5,513 bases of DNA from Terriglobia bacterium. GTDB lineage: Bacteria; Acidobacteriota; Terriglobia; UBA7540. The DNA lies in NCBI GenBank assembly GCA_030042795.1, contig JASHYZ010000051.1, forward strand, positions 1-5,513. Direction: 5' to 3'. The position numbers were made by a program, and so were the translations under genes. Of the stretch, positions 1 to 5,481 are shown piece after piece. The notes beneath the pieces were generated by a model. The model worked only from the letters and a program-made list of their open reading frames with translations. It was not told where the DNA came from and did not search any database. Position 1 is the first letter of the stretch; each line of letters opens with the position of its first letter.

Positions 1-712
1 GATCGTCATGCTGCTGCCGCACGGCCTGGAGGGGCAAGGACCTGACCATGCGAGCGGCCGGCCGGAGCGCTTCCTTCAACTCGCGGCGTTCGTCAACGTA
101 CGGATCGTCAATTGCACCACGGCGGCGCAATACTTCCACGTTCTGCGCCTGCAGGCGACGTTACTGAATACTGACCCGCTGCCGCTGATCATCTTCACCC
201 CAAAGAGTCTGCTGCGACATCCTCTGGTGGCCTCTTCATTGCGCGAGCTGGCCGAGGGCCGCTTCCGCCGCGTGATTGACGATACCGAAGCCCAGCGCGA
301 GCCGGAGCGCGTGCGGCGGCTGATCCTGGCCAGCGGCAAGGTTGCCGTGGAGCTTTTGGCCAGCCCTGAGCGCGCCCGGGGTGCAGCGGTGGCCATCTGC
401 CGGGTAGAACAGCTTTACCCGCTGGCTGAGGACGATCTGCTGCCAGTGTTGGAGGCGTATCCGCACCTCGAAGAAGTGGTGTGGATGCAAGAAGAGCCCC
501 GCAACATGGGCGCCTGGCAATTCATCAAGCTGCAGATCGACCGGCTCATCGCCGGCCGCTGGCCACTGCATTACATCGGACGGCCGCGCCGATCAAGCCC
601 GGCGGAGGGCTCGTCAGCCTGGCACAGCGTGAATCAGGCGGCGCTGATCCGCCAGGCGTTCGACTTGGCTGAGGCGCCGGTTGAGGAGAGCTTGCTGCTC
701 AAGAGTAGGTGA
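1..712 (+). CDS. sucA: 2-oxoglutarate dehydrogenase E1 component, C-terminal part (5' end outside window)
   Basis: This is the C-terminal ~236 residues of the thiamine-diphosphate-dependent E1 subunit, which decarboxylates 2-oxoglutarate and passes the succinyl group to the E2 lipoyl arm in the cytoplasmic TCA-cycle complex. The reading frame is open from base 2 and ends at TGA 710-712. Family hallmarks are visible: '[24 protein letters not shown]' split as LLPHG, EGQGPDH and ERFLQL near the start, then [10 protein letters not shown], '[10 protein letters not shown]', 'RVEQLYPL', '[10 protein letters not shown]' and '[11 protein letters not shown]'. These follow the order of the C-terminal domain of E. 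coli SucA. The N-terminal and cofactor-binding parts lie upstream, so I cannot tell a classical SucA from a fused Kgd-type enzyme. The separate E2 gene 20 bases downstream favours a classical E1. Nothing is broken in the visible part. Confidence 0.96.
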   Translation, partial: IVMLLPHGLEGQGPDHASGRPERFLQLAAFVNVRIVNCTTAAQYFHVLRLQATLLNTDPLPLIIFTPKSLLRHPLVASSLRELAEGRFRRVIDDTEAQREPERVRRLILASGKVAVELLASPERARGAAVAICRVEQLYPLAEDDLLPVLEAYPHLEEVVWMQEEPRNMGAWQFIKLQIDRLIAGRWPLHYIGRPRRSSPAEGSSAWHSVNQAALIRQAFDLAEAPVEESLLLKSR

Positions 713-717
713 GTCCT

Positions 718-723
718 GGGAGG
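718..723 (+). promoter_or_regulatory. Ribosome binding site deciding the sucB start
   Basis: GGGAGG at 718-723 lies 9 bases before ATG 733. A longer reading from GTG 709 would overlap the sucA stop and add eight residues (VSPGRSQE) that do not resemble any E2 N-terminus. The Shine-Dalgarno spacing and the [13 protein letters not shown] start both favour 733. Confidence 0.75.
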
Positions 724-732
724 TCTCAAGAG

Positions 733-2055
733 ATGCCGGCAAAAATCGTAGTTCCTGATCTCGGCGAGTCGGTGCTCGAAGCTACGGTGGGGCATTGGCT
801 GAAGAACGAAGGAGAACGTGTGAGCGTCGGCGAGGTACTGGTGTCGCTCGAGACTGACAAGGTGGACCTCGAAGTGGGCGCGGAGCGCGGCGGGGTGCTG
901 ACGAAGATTGAACGGCATGAAGGCGAGGACGTAAAGATCGGCGACGTGTTGGGCGTGATCGAGGATGGCGCGGGCGCGGCCGAGACCAAGCCCGCCACAG
1001 AGACGGCCAAGCCCGCAGCACCTACGGTTCCTCAGCCGCAGAAACGGCCTGCAACAAATGGCCAGTTATCAGTGGCCCCGCCGGTCTCGACTGCTGCGGC
1101 AGAGTCGGCTGCAGCTTTGGAACCTCCTGCCACGCCTTCCGCCCGGCGTTTGGCACGGGAGCGCGGAGTTGATCTGGAAAAGCTTGTGCCCTCGGACGGC
1201 GAGCGGCTGACGAAGGCCGATGTGGAACGGCACCTGGCCGAATCATCCGGGCCTCAACCTAAGTCCGCGGCGGGTCTCACGCCTCCGCCAGCGGTGCCGC
1301 AACCGGCGTCCGGCGCGTCGCTAGCAGCCGCACCTTCGCCAGCCACGCCCGGCGCACGACTGGAAGAACGCGTCCGCATGTCGCGAAGGCGGCAGACCAT
1401 CGCGCGTCGCCTGGTGGAGGCACAGCACGAGGCTGCCATGCTCACCACTTTCAACGAAGTGGATATGAGCGCCGTAATGGAAATGCGCAAGCGCCACAAG
1501 GAGTCATTCCAGGAGCGCTACGGAGTGGGCCTGGGCATTTCGTCGTTCTTCGTCAAGGCGGCAGTTGCGGCGCTGCGTGCATTCCCGCGGCTCAATGCTG
1601 AGATCGACGGCGACGACATCATCCTAAAGCACTACTACGACATTGGCATCGCGGTGGGCGCGGCTGAAGGACTGGTGGTACCCGTCTTGCGCGATGCAGA
1701 CCGGCTCACGTTCGCCGAAATCGAGAAGGGCATCAAACGATTCGCCCAGCAGGCCCGCGACCGCACGCTGGCGCTCGATGACTTGCGCGGCGGAACTTTT
1801 ACGATCACCAACGGCGGCGTGTTCGGATCGCTCATGAGCACGCCCATTCTGAATCCGCCGCAAGTGGGTATCCTGGGACTGCACAAGGTGCAGGAAAGGC
1901 CGGTGAGCCTCAACGGCCAAGTCGTAAGCCGCCCGATGATGTACATCGCGCTCAGCTACGATCATCGCATCGTAGACGGGATGGAAGCGGTGCAGTTCTT
2001 AGTGAGAGTGAAACAGTTGGTGGAAGAGCCGGCAAGTTTGTTGCTGGAAGGATGA
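733..2055 (+). CDS. sucB: Dihydrolipoyllysine succinyltransferase, E2 of 2-oxoglutarate dehydrogenase
   Basis: This E2 core enzyme accepts the succinyl group on its lipoyl arm and transfers it to CoA. The 440-residue protein shows the full family architecture. The lipoyl domain is at 1-78, with the lipoylated lysine K43 in ETDKV. An Ala/Pro-rich linker follows, then the E3/E1-binding domain at about 124-158 ([18 protein letters not shown]), a second Ala/Pro linker to ~209, and the catalytic domain at 212-440. The active-site motif is SYDHRIVDG with H411 and D415. '[10 protein letters not shown]', '[15 protein letters not shown]' and 'NPPQ' match the succinyltransferase (SucB) type rather than the pyruvate E2 type. 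It lies 20 bases after sucA and is almost certainly co-transcribed with it. No E3 (lpd) gene is in the window. Length and motifs are normal for the family. Confidence 0.97.
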   Translation: MPAKIVVPDLGESVLEATVGHWLKNEGERVSVGEVLVSLETDKVDLEVGAERGGVLTKIERHEGEDVKIGDVLGVIEDGAGAAETKPATETAKPAAPTVPQPQKRPATNGQLSVAPPVSTAAAESAAALEPPATPSARRLARERGVDLEKLVPSDGERLTKADVERHLAESSGPQPKSAAGLTPPPAVPQPASGASLAAAPSPATPGARLEERVRMSRRRQTIARRLVEAQHEAAMLTTFNEVDMSAVMEMRKRHKESFQERYGVGLGISSFFVKAAVAALRAFPRLNAEIDGDDIILKHYYDIGIAVGAAEGLVVPVLRDADRLTFAEIEKGIKRFAQQARDRTLALDDLRGGTFTITNGGVFGSLMSTPILNPPQVGILGLHKVQERPVSLNGQVVSRPMMYIALSYDHRIVDGMEAVQFLVRVKQLVEEPASLLLEG

Positions 2056-2082
2056 GCTTGACCGTCCAGCTTAGGGGCCGGC

Positions 2083-2397
2083 TTGATTCAGACTGTCTTC
2101 AATGCCATCATCATTGCCGTGAGTCCGATCTTACAAGGCTGGCTACAAGTACTCACGATCGCCCTGACCATCGCGGCCGCGCTGGCGGGTGCTGTACTCT
2201 ACATCGGCAAGCGCATCGATGACTTGGGCAAGCGTATCGACGGTCTGGACAAGCGCATCGACGGCCTGGACAAGCGCATTGACGACCTCCGGGCCGACAT
2301 GAATACTCGCTTCGCTGACCTCAAAGATTGGATTCGCTCTGAAGTTAGGCGCATCGAGGACCGCCTGGAAAGATTAGAGCATCCGCTCGTGAGATAG
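2083..2397 (+). CDS. Small membrane-anchored coiled-coil protein, function unknown
   Basis: This is a 104-residue protein that I cannot assign to a named family. Residues 1-42 are strongly hydrophobic (AIIIAVSP, then LTIALTIAAALAGAVLYIG), suggesting one or two membrane segments or an anchor. Residues 43-70 are four nearly identical heptads (KRIDDLG, KRIDGLD twice, KRIDDLR) with Ile and Leu at alternating 3/4 spacing, a canonical coiled coil. Charged helix continues to the C-terminus (RRIEDRLERLEH). The start is TTG 2083: it is the first start codon after an in-frame stop at 2059-2061, and AGGGG at 2073-2077 precedes it by five bases. It starts 27 bases after sucB, so it may be read through from the TCA operon. 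It could be a membrane scaffold or oligomerising protein, but that is inference. Confidence 0.7.
   Translation: MIQTVFNAIIIAVSPILQGWLQVLTIALTIAAALAGAVLYIGKRIDDLGKRIDGLDKRIDGLDKRIDDLRADMNTRFADLKDWIRSEVRRIEDRLERLEHPLVR
2209..2292 (+). repeat. Four tandem 21-bp repeats encoding heptads
   Basis: Units begin at 2209, 2230, 2251 and 2272, each starting AAGCG(C/T)AT(C/T)GA(T/C). Each encodes one KRIDxLx heptad of the coiled-coil protein. The two middle units (2230-2250 and 2251-2271) encode identical heptads and differ only at synonymous third positions, so the array may be a fairly recent duplication or one held by selection on the protein. Confidence 0.9.
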
Positions 2398-2496
2398 CCG
2401 GTTACTTGCTGACACCTCTCCAGCGTAGCGGCTGCTTATGGCCCTATGCGATGGCGGTTGCTGGACTGTGTAGGTGGCCTCATAGGTAAATCGAGG

Positions 2497-2922
2497 ATGA
2501 GATTGCTGGCCAAAGCTCTGCTCAGACTTGCTGGTGTTGCTGCATTCATCCTGTGCCTGTCAGCAAGTCTGGCTCTGGCCACCGGCGCTCAGCAGGGCTC
2601 TAACTTCGACCTCAACGGTACCATCCACGACGCCTCCAAGGGCAAGTTCACCGTCGACTCGGGGCAGGGAATCTTCTTTCACGTGGTCTATGACGACAAG
2701 ACGACTATCGTCCGGGCAGACGGATCAGCCGGGTCAGCGCAGGACCTCAAGGTGGGCGTAACGGTGCACGTTGCCGGCGATCTTAGCGAAACGGGAGAGG
2801 TGAAGGCCGCACGTATCGAGATCGGCGGCGGGGCGAAGAAAGAAACGGCCGCAGCTCCCAATGGGCGGGAGCTGCGCGCTGCTTTTCCCGCGACCTCTGG
2901 ATTCCCGCTTGCGCGGGAGTAA
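2497..2922 (+). CDS. Small exported DUF5666-like protein with a repeat-derived C-terminus
   Basis: This 141-residue protein has a signal peptide (MRLLAKALLRLAG, hydrophobic core VAAFILCLSASLALA, probable cleavage after A28). A compact beta-rich domain follows at about 36-110: FDLNGTIHDASKGKFTVDSG, then 'VVYDDKTTIV', 'DLKVGVTVHVAGDL' and 'VKAARIEI'. That pattern resembles the OB-like DUF5666 domain of secreted or periplasmic proteins; its molecular role is unknown. I chose ATG 2497 because it gives a clean signal peptide; an in-frame ATG at 2446 adds 17 residues (MRWRLLDCVG...) that would spoil it. The Shine-Dalgarno signal is poor for both starts (AGG at 2484-2486 for 2497). From residue ~118 on, the sequence is low-complexity and encoded by two hairpins. 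The stop TAA 2920-2922 overlaps the second, so the native C-terminus may have been replaced. Confidence 0.75.
   Translation: MRLLAKALLRLAGVAAFILCLSASLALATGAQQGSNFDLNGTIHDASKGKFTVDSGQGIFFHVVYDDKTTIVRADGSAGSAQDLKVGVTVHVAGDLSETGEVKAARIEIGGGAKKETAAAPNGRELRAAFPATSGFPLARE
2523..2571 (+). repeat. Perfect 11-bp inverted repeat in the signal-peptide coding region
   Basis: CAGACTTGCTG (2523-2533) and its exact reverse complement CAGCAAGTCTG (2561-2571) are separated by 27 bases. In RNA, G-U pairs could extend the stem inward by about three positions (2534-2536 with 2558-2560). It lies in the first third of the exported-protein gene, where a stable hairpin could affect translation. A regulatory role is inference only. 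Confidence 0.6.
2850..2876 (+). repeat. Perfect 10-bp stem hairpin at the 3' end of the DUF5666-like gene
   Basis: CGCAGCTCCC (2850-2859) pairs exactly with GGGAGCTGCG (2867-2876) around a seven-base loop, AATGGGC. No T-run follows, so it is not a typical intrinsic terminator. It is probably the left part of a composite palindromic element that also includes the hairpin at 2901-2920. Confidence 0.65.
2901..2920 (+). repeat. REP-like dispersed palindrome (ATTCCCGC-TTGC-GCGGGAGT)
   Basis: Arms 2901-2908 and 2913-2920 pair through eight positions with one G-T wobble, around a TTGC loop. The core CTGGATTCCCGCTTGCGCGG is the motif that on the opposite strand gives spurious peptides of the 'TPAQAGIQ' kind, seen scattered through many proteobacterial and acidobacterial genomes (recalled, not searched). 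The element overlaps the stop codon of the upstream gene, supplying the T of TAA 2920-2922. Confidence 0.65.
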
Positions 2923-3023
2923 CCGCAGAACTAGCGGCCTGCTCTCGGTTGATGTAATTGACTGCTCCGGCCACCCCGCCTCTCTTATCGTTCGCTAGGG
3001 TTCACATAGATAGAGTGCGAAAC

Positions 3024-3101
3024 ATGAAGACAGCAACCGTTCGCGATCTGAGCTTCCATTTCTCAGAGATCAAGGCCCGGCTTTGTCAAGGCGAGGAAAT
3101 A
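3024..3101 (+). pseudogene. Truncated Phd/YefM-family antitoxin, N-terminal 26 codons
   Basis: ATG 3024 opens MKTATVRDLSFHFSEIKARL followed by CQGEEI. This matches the N-terminal DNA-binding segment of prevent-host-death (Phd/YefM) antitoxins, typically MKTxTVRDLRxxFxxxLxxxxxGEEVxIT, as recalled. After GEEI the usual 'TRRGKPVARL' continuation is missing; the frame runs into the palindromic repeat (CRAKAQRRKAS) and ends at 3182. Intact antitoxins of this family are usually about 70-90 residues with a toxin-binding C-terminus, and no PIN or RelE-like toxin gene follows. The preceding bases offer no good Shine-Dalgarno. It is most likely a dead remnant of a toxin-antitoxin module. A 53-codon product from 3024 could in principle still be made and bind DNA, but that is speculative. 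Confidence 0.6.
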
Positions 3102-3104
3102 TGT

Positions 3105-3182
3105 CGCGCCAAGGCGCAAAGACGCAAAGCGAGCGCGGTAAACAAAGAAGTTCTTCTTTGTGCTCTTGTCGCCTTGGCGTGA
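3105..3182. repeat. Large palindromic repeat (CGCCAAGGCGCAAAG family)
   Basis: The outer arms CGCCAAGGCG (3107-3116) and CGCCTTGGCG (3170-3179) are exact reverse complements, and the similarity continues imperfectly inward (CAAAGACGCAAAG against CTTTGTGCTCTTG). An inner hairpin, ACAAAGAA (3142-3149) with TTCTTTGT (3154-3161) around GTTC, closes the centre. The whole element can fold as one long stem. Sequences of this kind are common dispersed intergenic repeats, recognised here from memory. It interrupts the antitoxin fragment at about 3102. I see no terminal target-site duplication and no transposase. Confidence 0.7.
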
Positions 3183-3234
3183 GACCTTGCATTCTTTCAC
3201 GGCTTCTGAGGGTTGGGAGTCGTTCACTGCGCTA

Positions 3235-3250
3235 TTTGCCTTTGCGCCTC
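3235..3250. repeat. Second fragment of the same repeat family
   Basis: CTTTGCGCCT at 3240-3249 is the exact reverse complement of AGGCGCAAAG at 3112-3121, the left arm of the larger palindrome, and flanking bases match partially (about 12 of 16). It is probably a decayed arm of a second copy, or the outer boundary of a larger composite element spanning about 3105-3255. Confidence 0.45.
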
Positions 3251-3302
3251 CGTATCCTGCCGTGATAGCCTCTCGCTTTCAAAAAGAAAGGACTTCGCCG
3301 CC

Positions 3303-4484
3303 ATGAAACGCTACCCCTGGCTTCTTCCGATCTTTATTACCGTCGTCGCCAGCGGATGGGCGCAGAGCCCCGCCGCGGCGCCCTCACCCCGGCCACAGCA
3401 GGCGCAACAGCCGGCACCCATCGTTTCGCCGGAGGTGCGCTCGGATCGCAGCGTCACGTTTCGCTTCCGTGATCCCAACGCGAAAGAGGTGCTGCTGAAC
3501 CTGGAGGGAACCAAGCCTCAGCCGATGCAGAAGGACGATCAGGGCGTTTGGAGCATCACCACCACGCCGCTCGATCCCGACTATTACGGTTACTCTTTCG
3601 TGGCCGACGGCGTGAACCTGGTGGACCCTTCTAATCCCCTGATGAAGACCAACCTGCTGTTCCAATCCAACATGGTGCACGTGCCGGGTGCGGCGCCGGA
3701 GGTGTGGGACACCACAGACGTGCCGCATGGTGTGGTCCACCATCACTTCTATCATTCGGCTGTGGTGGGTGATGACCGAGACTATTTTGTTTACACGCCG
3801 CCGGGCTATGGTGAGGCGGCCAACCCCGCTAAGCAGTACCCGGTGCTCTACCTGCTGCATGGCTATAGCGACGGCGCCGACGGTTGGACGGCGGTGGGCC
3901 GCGCCAACTTTATCCTGGATAATCTCATCGCCCAGGGTAAAGCTAAGCCTATGATCGTGGTGATGCCGCTGGGCTACGGTGCGCCGGAGATTCTGCGGCG
4001 CGGCTTCGGAGCCTTTCGTGATCCGAGCCTTCCGCGGCGGAACATGGATAAATTTGGTGAGACGCTGCTGACGGAAGTCATACCACAGGTGGAGCAGAGC
4101 TATCATGTCTCGACCGACCGCAACGCGCGCGCCATTGCCGGGCTCTCGATGGGCGGCGCCGAGTCCCTTTACGTGGGCCTGAACCACCTTGACCATTTTG
4201 CCTGGGTGGGGTCCTTTAGCGCCGGTGGCCTCGCTGGCGACTACAACGCCGAGTTTCCATCGCTCGATTCGAAAGCCAACGATCAGCTCCACCTGCTCTG
4301 GATCGCGTGCGGCACGGAGGATCACCTTATTGAACCAAACCGCAAGTTCCGCGAATGGCTCACTTCGAAGGGCGTGAAGCACACCGATATCGAAACGCCG
4401 GGCATGCACACCTGGATGGTGTGGCGGCGCAATCTCGCCAACTTCGCGCCGCTCTTGTTTCAGTCTGAGGGCAGCACGCAGTAG
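3303..4484 (+). CDS. Exported alpha/beta-hydrolase esterase (PF00756 family, E-set N-domain)
   Basis: This is a 393-residue predicted periplasmic or secreted carboxylesterase. A signal peptide (MKRYPWLLPIFITVVASGWA, cleavage before Q21) is followed by a Pro/Ala/Gln linker to ~42. An E-set/CBM48-like beta domain lies at ~43-130 (VTFRFRDPNAKEVLLNLEG, 'YYGYSFVADGV'). The esterase domain at ~140-390 has the oxyanion-region motif YLLHGYSD (183-190), nucleophile elbow GLSMGG with S282, probable Asp D340 in GTED, and His H369 in GMHTW, so the catalytic triad appears complete. This arrangement is typical of feruloyl/acetyl-xylan or enterochelin-esterase-like enzymes; the actual substrate cannot be read from the sequence, and no polysaccharide-degradation gene is in the window. 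ATG 3303 is chosen over upstream in-frame positions because it gives the signal peptide and has AAAGGA 3287-3292 ahead of it; the upstream frame is repeat-derived. Confidence 0.92.
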   Translation: MKRYPWLLPIFITVVASGWAQSPAAAPSPRPQQAQQPAPIVSPEVRSDRSVTFRFRDPNAKEVLLNLEGTKPQPMQKDDQGVWSITTTPLDPDYYGYSFVADGVNLVDPSNPLMKTNLLFQSNMVHVPGAAPEVWDTTDVPHGVVHHHFYHSAVVGDDRDYFVYTPPGYGEAANPAKQYPVLYLLHGYSDGADGWTAVGRANFILDNLIAQGKAKPMIVVMPLGYGAPEILRRGFGAFRDPSLPRRNMDKFGETLLTEVIPQVEQSYHVSTDRNARAIAGLSMGGAESLYVGLNHLDHFAWVGSFSAGGLAGDYNAEFPSLDSKANDQLHLLWIACGTEDHLIEPNRKFREWLTSKGVKHTDIETPGMHTWMVWRRNLANFAPLLFQSEGSTQ

Positions 4485-4597
4485 GGGCTTTGGACTGCAG
4501 CTTCCCGAGACTTACCTGAGGCCATGTAGCAGAACCAAGGTCGCGTCAACCTGCCGCCCCTACCTCAAATTGACCCACTACCGGAATTAGGTTTCTC

Positions 4598-4629
4598 TTG
4601 ACACCCGTCGAGTTCAGTTGTGGTAAGCT
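4598..4629 (+). promoter_or_regulatory. Putative sigma70-type promoter of the Gly/Tyr-rich protein gene
   Basis: A perfect -35 hexamer TTGACA lies at 4598-4603. The -10 is ambiguous: TGGTAA at 4621-4626 has the ideal 17-base spacing but a weak sequence, while TAAGCT at 4624-4629 follows a TG but is spaced 20. Either would start transcription within a few bases of ATG 4636. No Shine-Dalgarno precedes that ATG, which fits a leaderless message. Confidence 0.5.
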
Positions 4630-4635
4630 AATGTC

Positions 4636-5352
4636 ATGAAGAGGCTGCTGACCACTGCGGCCGTGTTGGGCGGTTTCCTCCTAGCTTCGCCCCTTTATGC
4701 CCAGTCCCGCGGCGGCGGGCGCTCCGGGGGGGCCGGACACTCAGTGGGCACAGCCCCGTCCAGAGGCGGTGGTTTTTCTTCCTTTCGAGCAGCGCCGAGC
4801 CCGATGAGAGCGCCAATCTCAAGGCCGGTTCCTTCAGGAAACTCTTACTGGCGACGAGGCCCTAATGGTGCCTTCGGCGGGCGGCGGCCGCTTCCTTACG
4901 GCGGTTACTATGGATGGCCGTACCGCACATATTTCTCGTACCCGCTCTATCCTTATTGGTATCCGCTTTTCGGTGGAGATAATTCTGGTTCCTACCAGCA
5001 AGCTCCTGCTGCGTCAGAGCCGGAGCAGGATAGTGGGCTCGCCGATCAGGTAGCCGATCTCACCAATCAGGTGCAGATGCTGCAGGAAGAGCAGGCGACG
5101 CGCGACTACCTGCGGCCGCCGACTGCCGAGACTCGGCCAACGGCCAGTGTAGAAAAGCCTCTTTCCACCGTGCTGGTCTATCGTGACGGCCATCAGTTGG
5201 AAGTGCAAAACTACGCCCTGATGGGCGATACAGTTTGGGTGCTGGGAGATCAAACCACCCGGAAGATTCCTCTTAACGACCTCGATATCGACGTGACTCA
5301 GAAACTGAACGCTGATCGTGGGGTGGAGTTCGTCGCATCGAGCACGCGCTGA
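4636..5352 (+). CDS. Exported Gly/Arg- and Tyr/Pro-rich protein with conserved C-terminal domain, function unknown
   Basis: This 238-residue protein has no named function that I recognise. A signal peptide (MKRLLTTAAVLGGFLLASPLYA, cleavage before Q23) is followed by four distinct segments. Residues 24-87 are rich in Gly, Ser and Arg (RGGGRSGGAG, SRGGGF). Residues 88-114 are dominated by Tyr, Pro and Trp (YGGYYGWPYR, YPLYPYWYPLFGG). Residues 134-155 form a short predicted coiled coil (LADQVADLTNQVQMLQEEQ). Residues ~178-232 form a compact beta domain (VLVYRDGHQLEVQNYAL, 'TVWVLGD', 'RKIPLNDLDIDVTQKLN'). I recall this last domain from many acidobacterial secreted proteins, with no assigned role. 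Low-complexity aromatic and Gly-rich parts suggest a surface or matrix-associated protein; that is inference. ATG 4636 has no ribosome binding site but gives a clean signal peptide. Confidence 0.82.
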   Translation: MKRLLTTAAVLGGFLLASPLYAQSRGGGRSGGAGHSVGTAPSRGGGFSSFRAAPSPMRAPISRPVPSGNSYWRRGPNGAFGGRRPLPYGGYYGWPYRTYFSYPLYPYWYPLFGGDNSGSYQQAPAASEPEQDSGLADQVADLTNQVQMLQEEQATRDYLRPPTAETRPTASVEKPLSTVLVYRDGHQLEVQNYALMGDTVWVLGDQTTRKIPLNDLDIDVTQKLNADRGVEFVASSTR

Positions 5353-5423
5353 CGAATCTCGTACCGTTCGATCGCCTCAAACCTGTTTTGCTGCAGCCCC
5401 GCCGTTCCCCTCCTTTCCTGGTG

Positions 5424-5432
5424 TGCTATAAG
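5424..5432 (+). promoter_or_regulatory. Extended -10 promoter element upstream of the glmS-like gene
   Basis: TGCTATAAG contains the extended TGn motif and a -10 hexamer TATAAG at 5427-5432, one base from consensus. No good -35 is visible 17 bases upstream (GTTCCC at 5404-5409), as is common with extended -10 promoters. It predicts a start near 5439 and a leader of roughly 40 bases. The TAG in ATTAGCC at 5472-5474 is untranslated leader. Confidence 0.45.
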
Positions 5433-5481
5433 AGAACCTGCGCCTCTTATACGGATTTGCGCGGCGAGGATTAGCCACGGA

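Larger units (their letters stand above)
2923..3302. other. 380-base region without an intact gene
   Basis: This stretch holds the tail of a REP-like palindrome, an antitoxin gene fragment, a second palindromic repeat and a further piece of that repeat just before the esterase gene. Open frames here read through repeats (for example peptides like AKAQRRKAS and SRQGAKTQ) and are not supported as genes. The last ~15 bases provide the esterase ribosome binding site, AAAGGA at 3287-3292. I could not find a convincing promoter for the esterase. Confidence 0.7.

Noticed and set aside
709..732. GTG 709 as the start of sucB, overlapping the sucA stop
   Set aside because: The eight extra residues are not E2-like, and GGGAGG at 718-723 sits correctly for ATG 733 and inside the proposed extension.
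2209..2292. 21-bp tandem units as a CRISPR-like array
   Set aside because: Units are directly contiguous with no spacers and are in frame with a coiled-coil heptad, so they are coding repeats.
2446..2496. Upstream ATG 2446 for the DUF5666-like gene
   Set aside because: It adds 17 residues with charged and polar content ahead of an otherwise normal signal peptide; no good ribosome binding site precedes it.
3142..3161. Inner hairpin as an intrinsic terminator
   Set aside because: The stem is AT-rich and not followed by a T-run; it is better explained as the centre of the larger palindrome.
3083..3265. Open frame reading SRQGAKTQSERGKQRSSSLC
   Set aside because: It is entirely repeat-derived; peptides of this kind arise from translating the CGCCAAGGCGCAAAG palindrome and are not genes.
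3384..4409. Long minus-strand open frame (341 codons) antisense to the esterase
   Set aside because: It mirrors codon positions of a clearly real esterase gene with a complete catalytic triad, as happens in GC-rich DNA. Its translation is rich in His/Arg/Val without recognisable motifs, and it has no supporting start signals.
4485..4597. Terminator or small gene between the esterase and the Gly/Tyr-rich protein gene
   Set aside because: I found no convincing hairpin with a T-run and no open frame with start signals; a weaker TTGACC at 4570-4575 lacks a usable -10.
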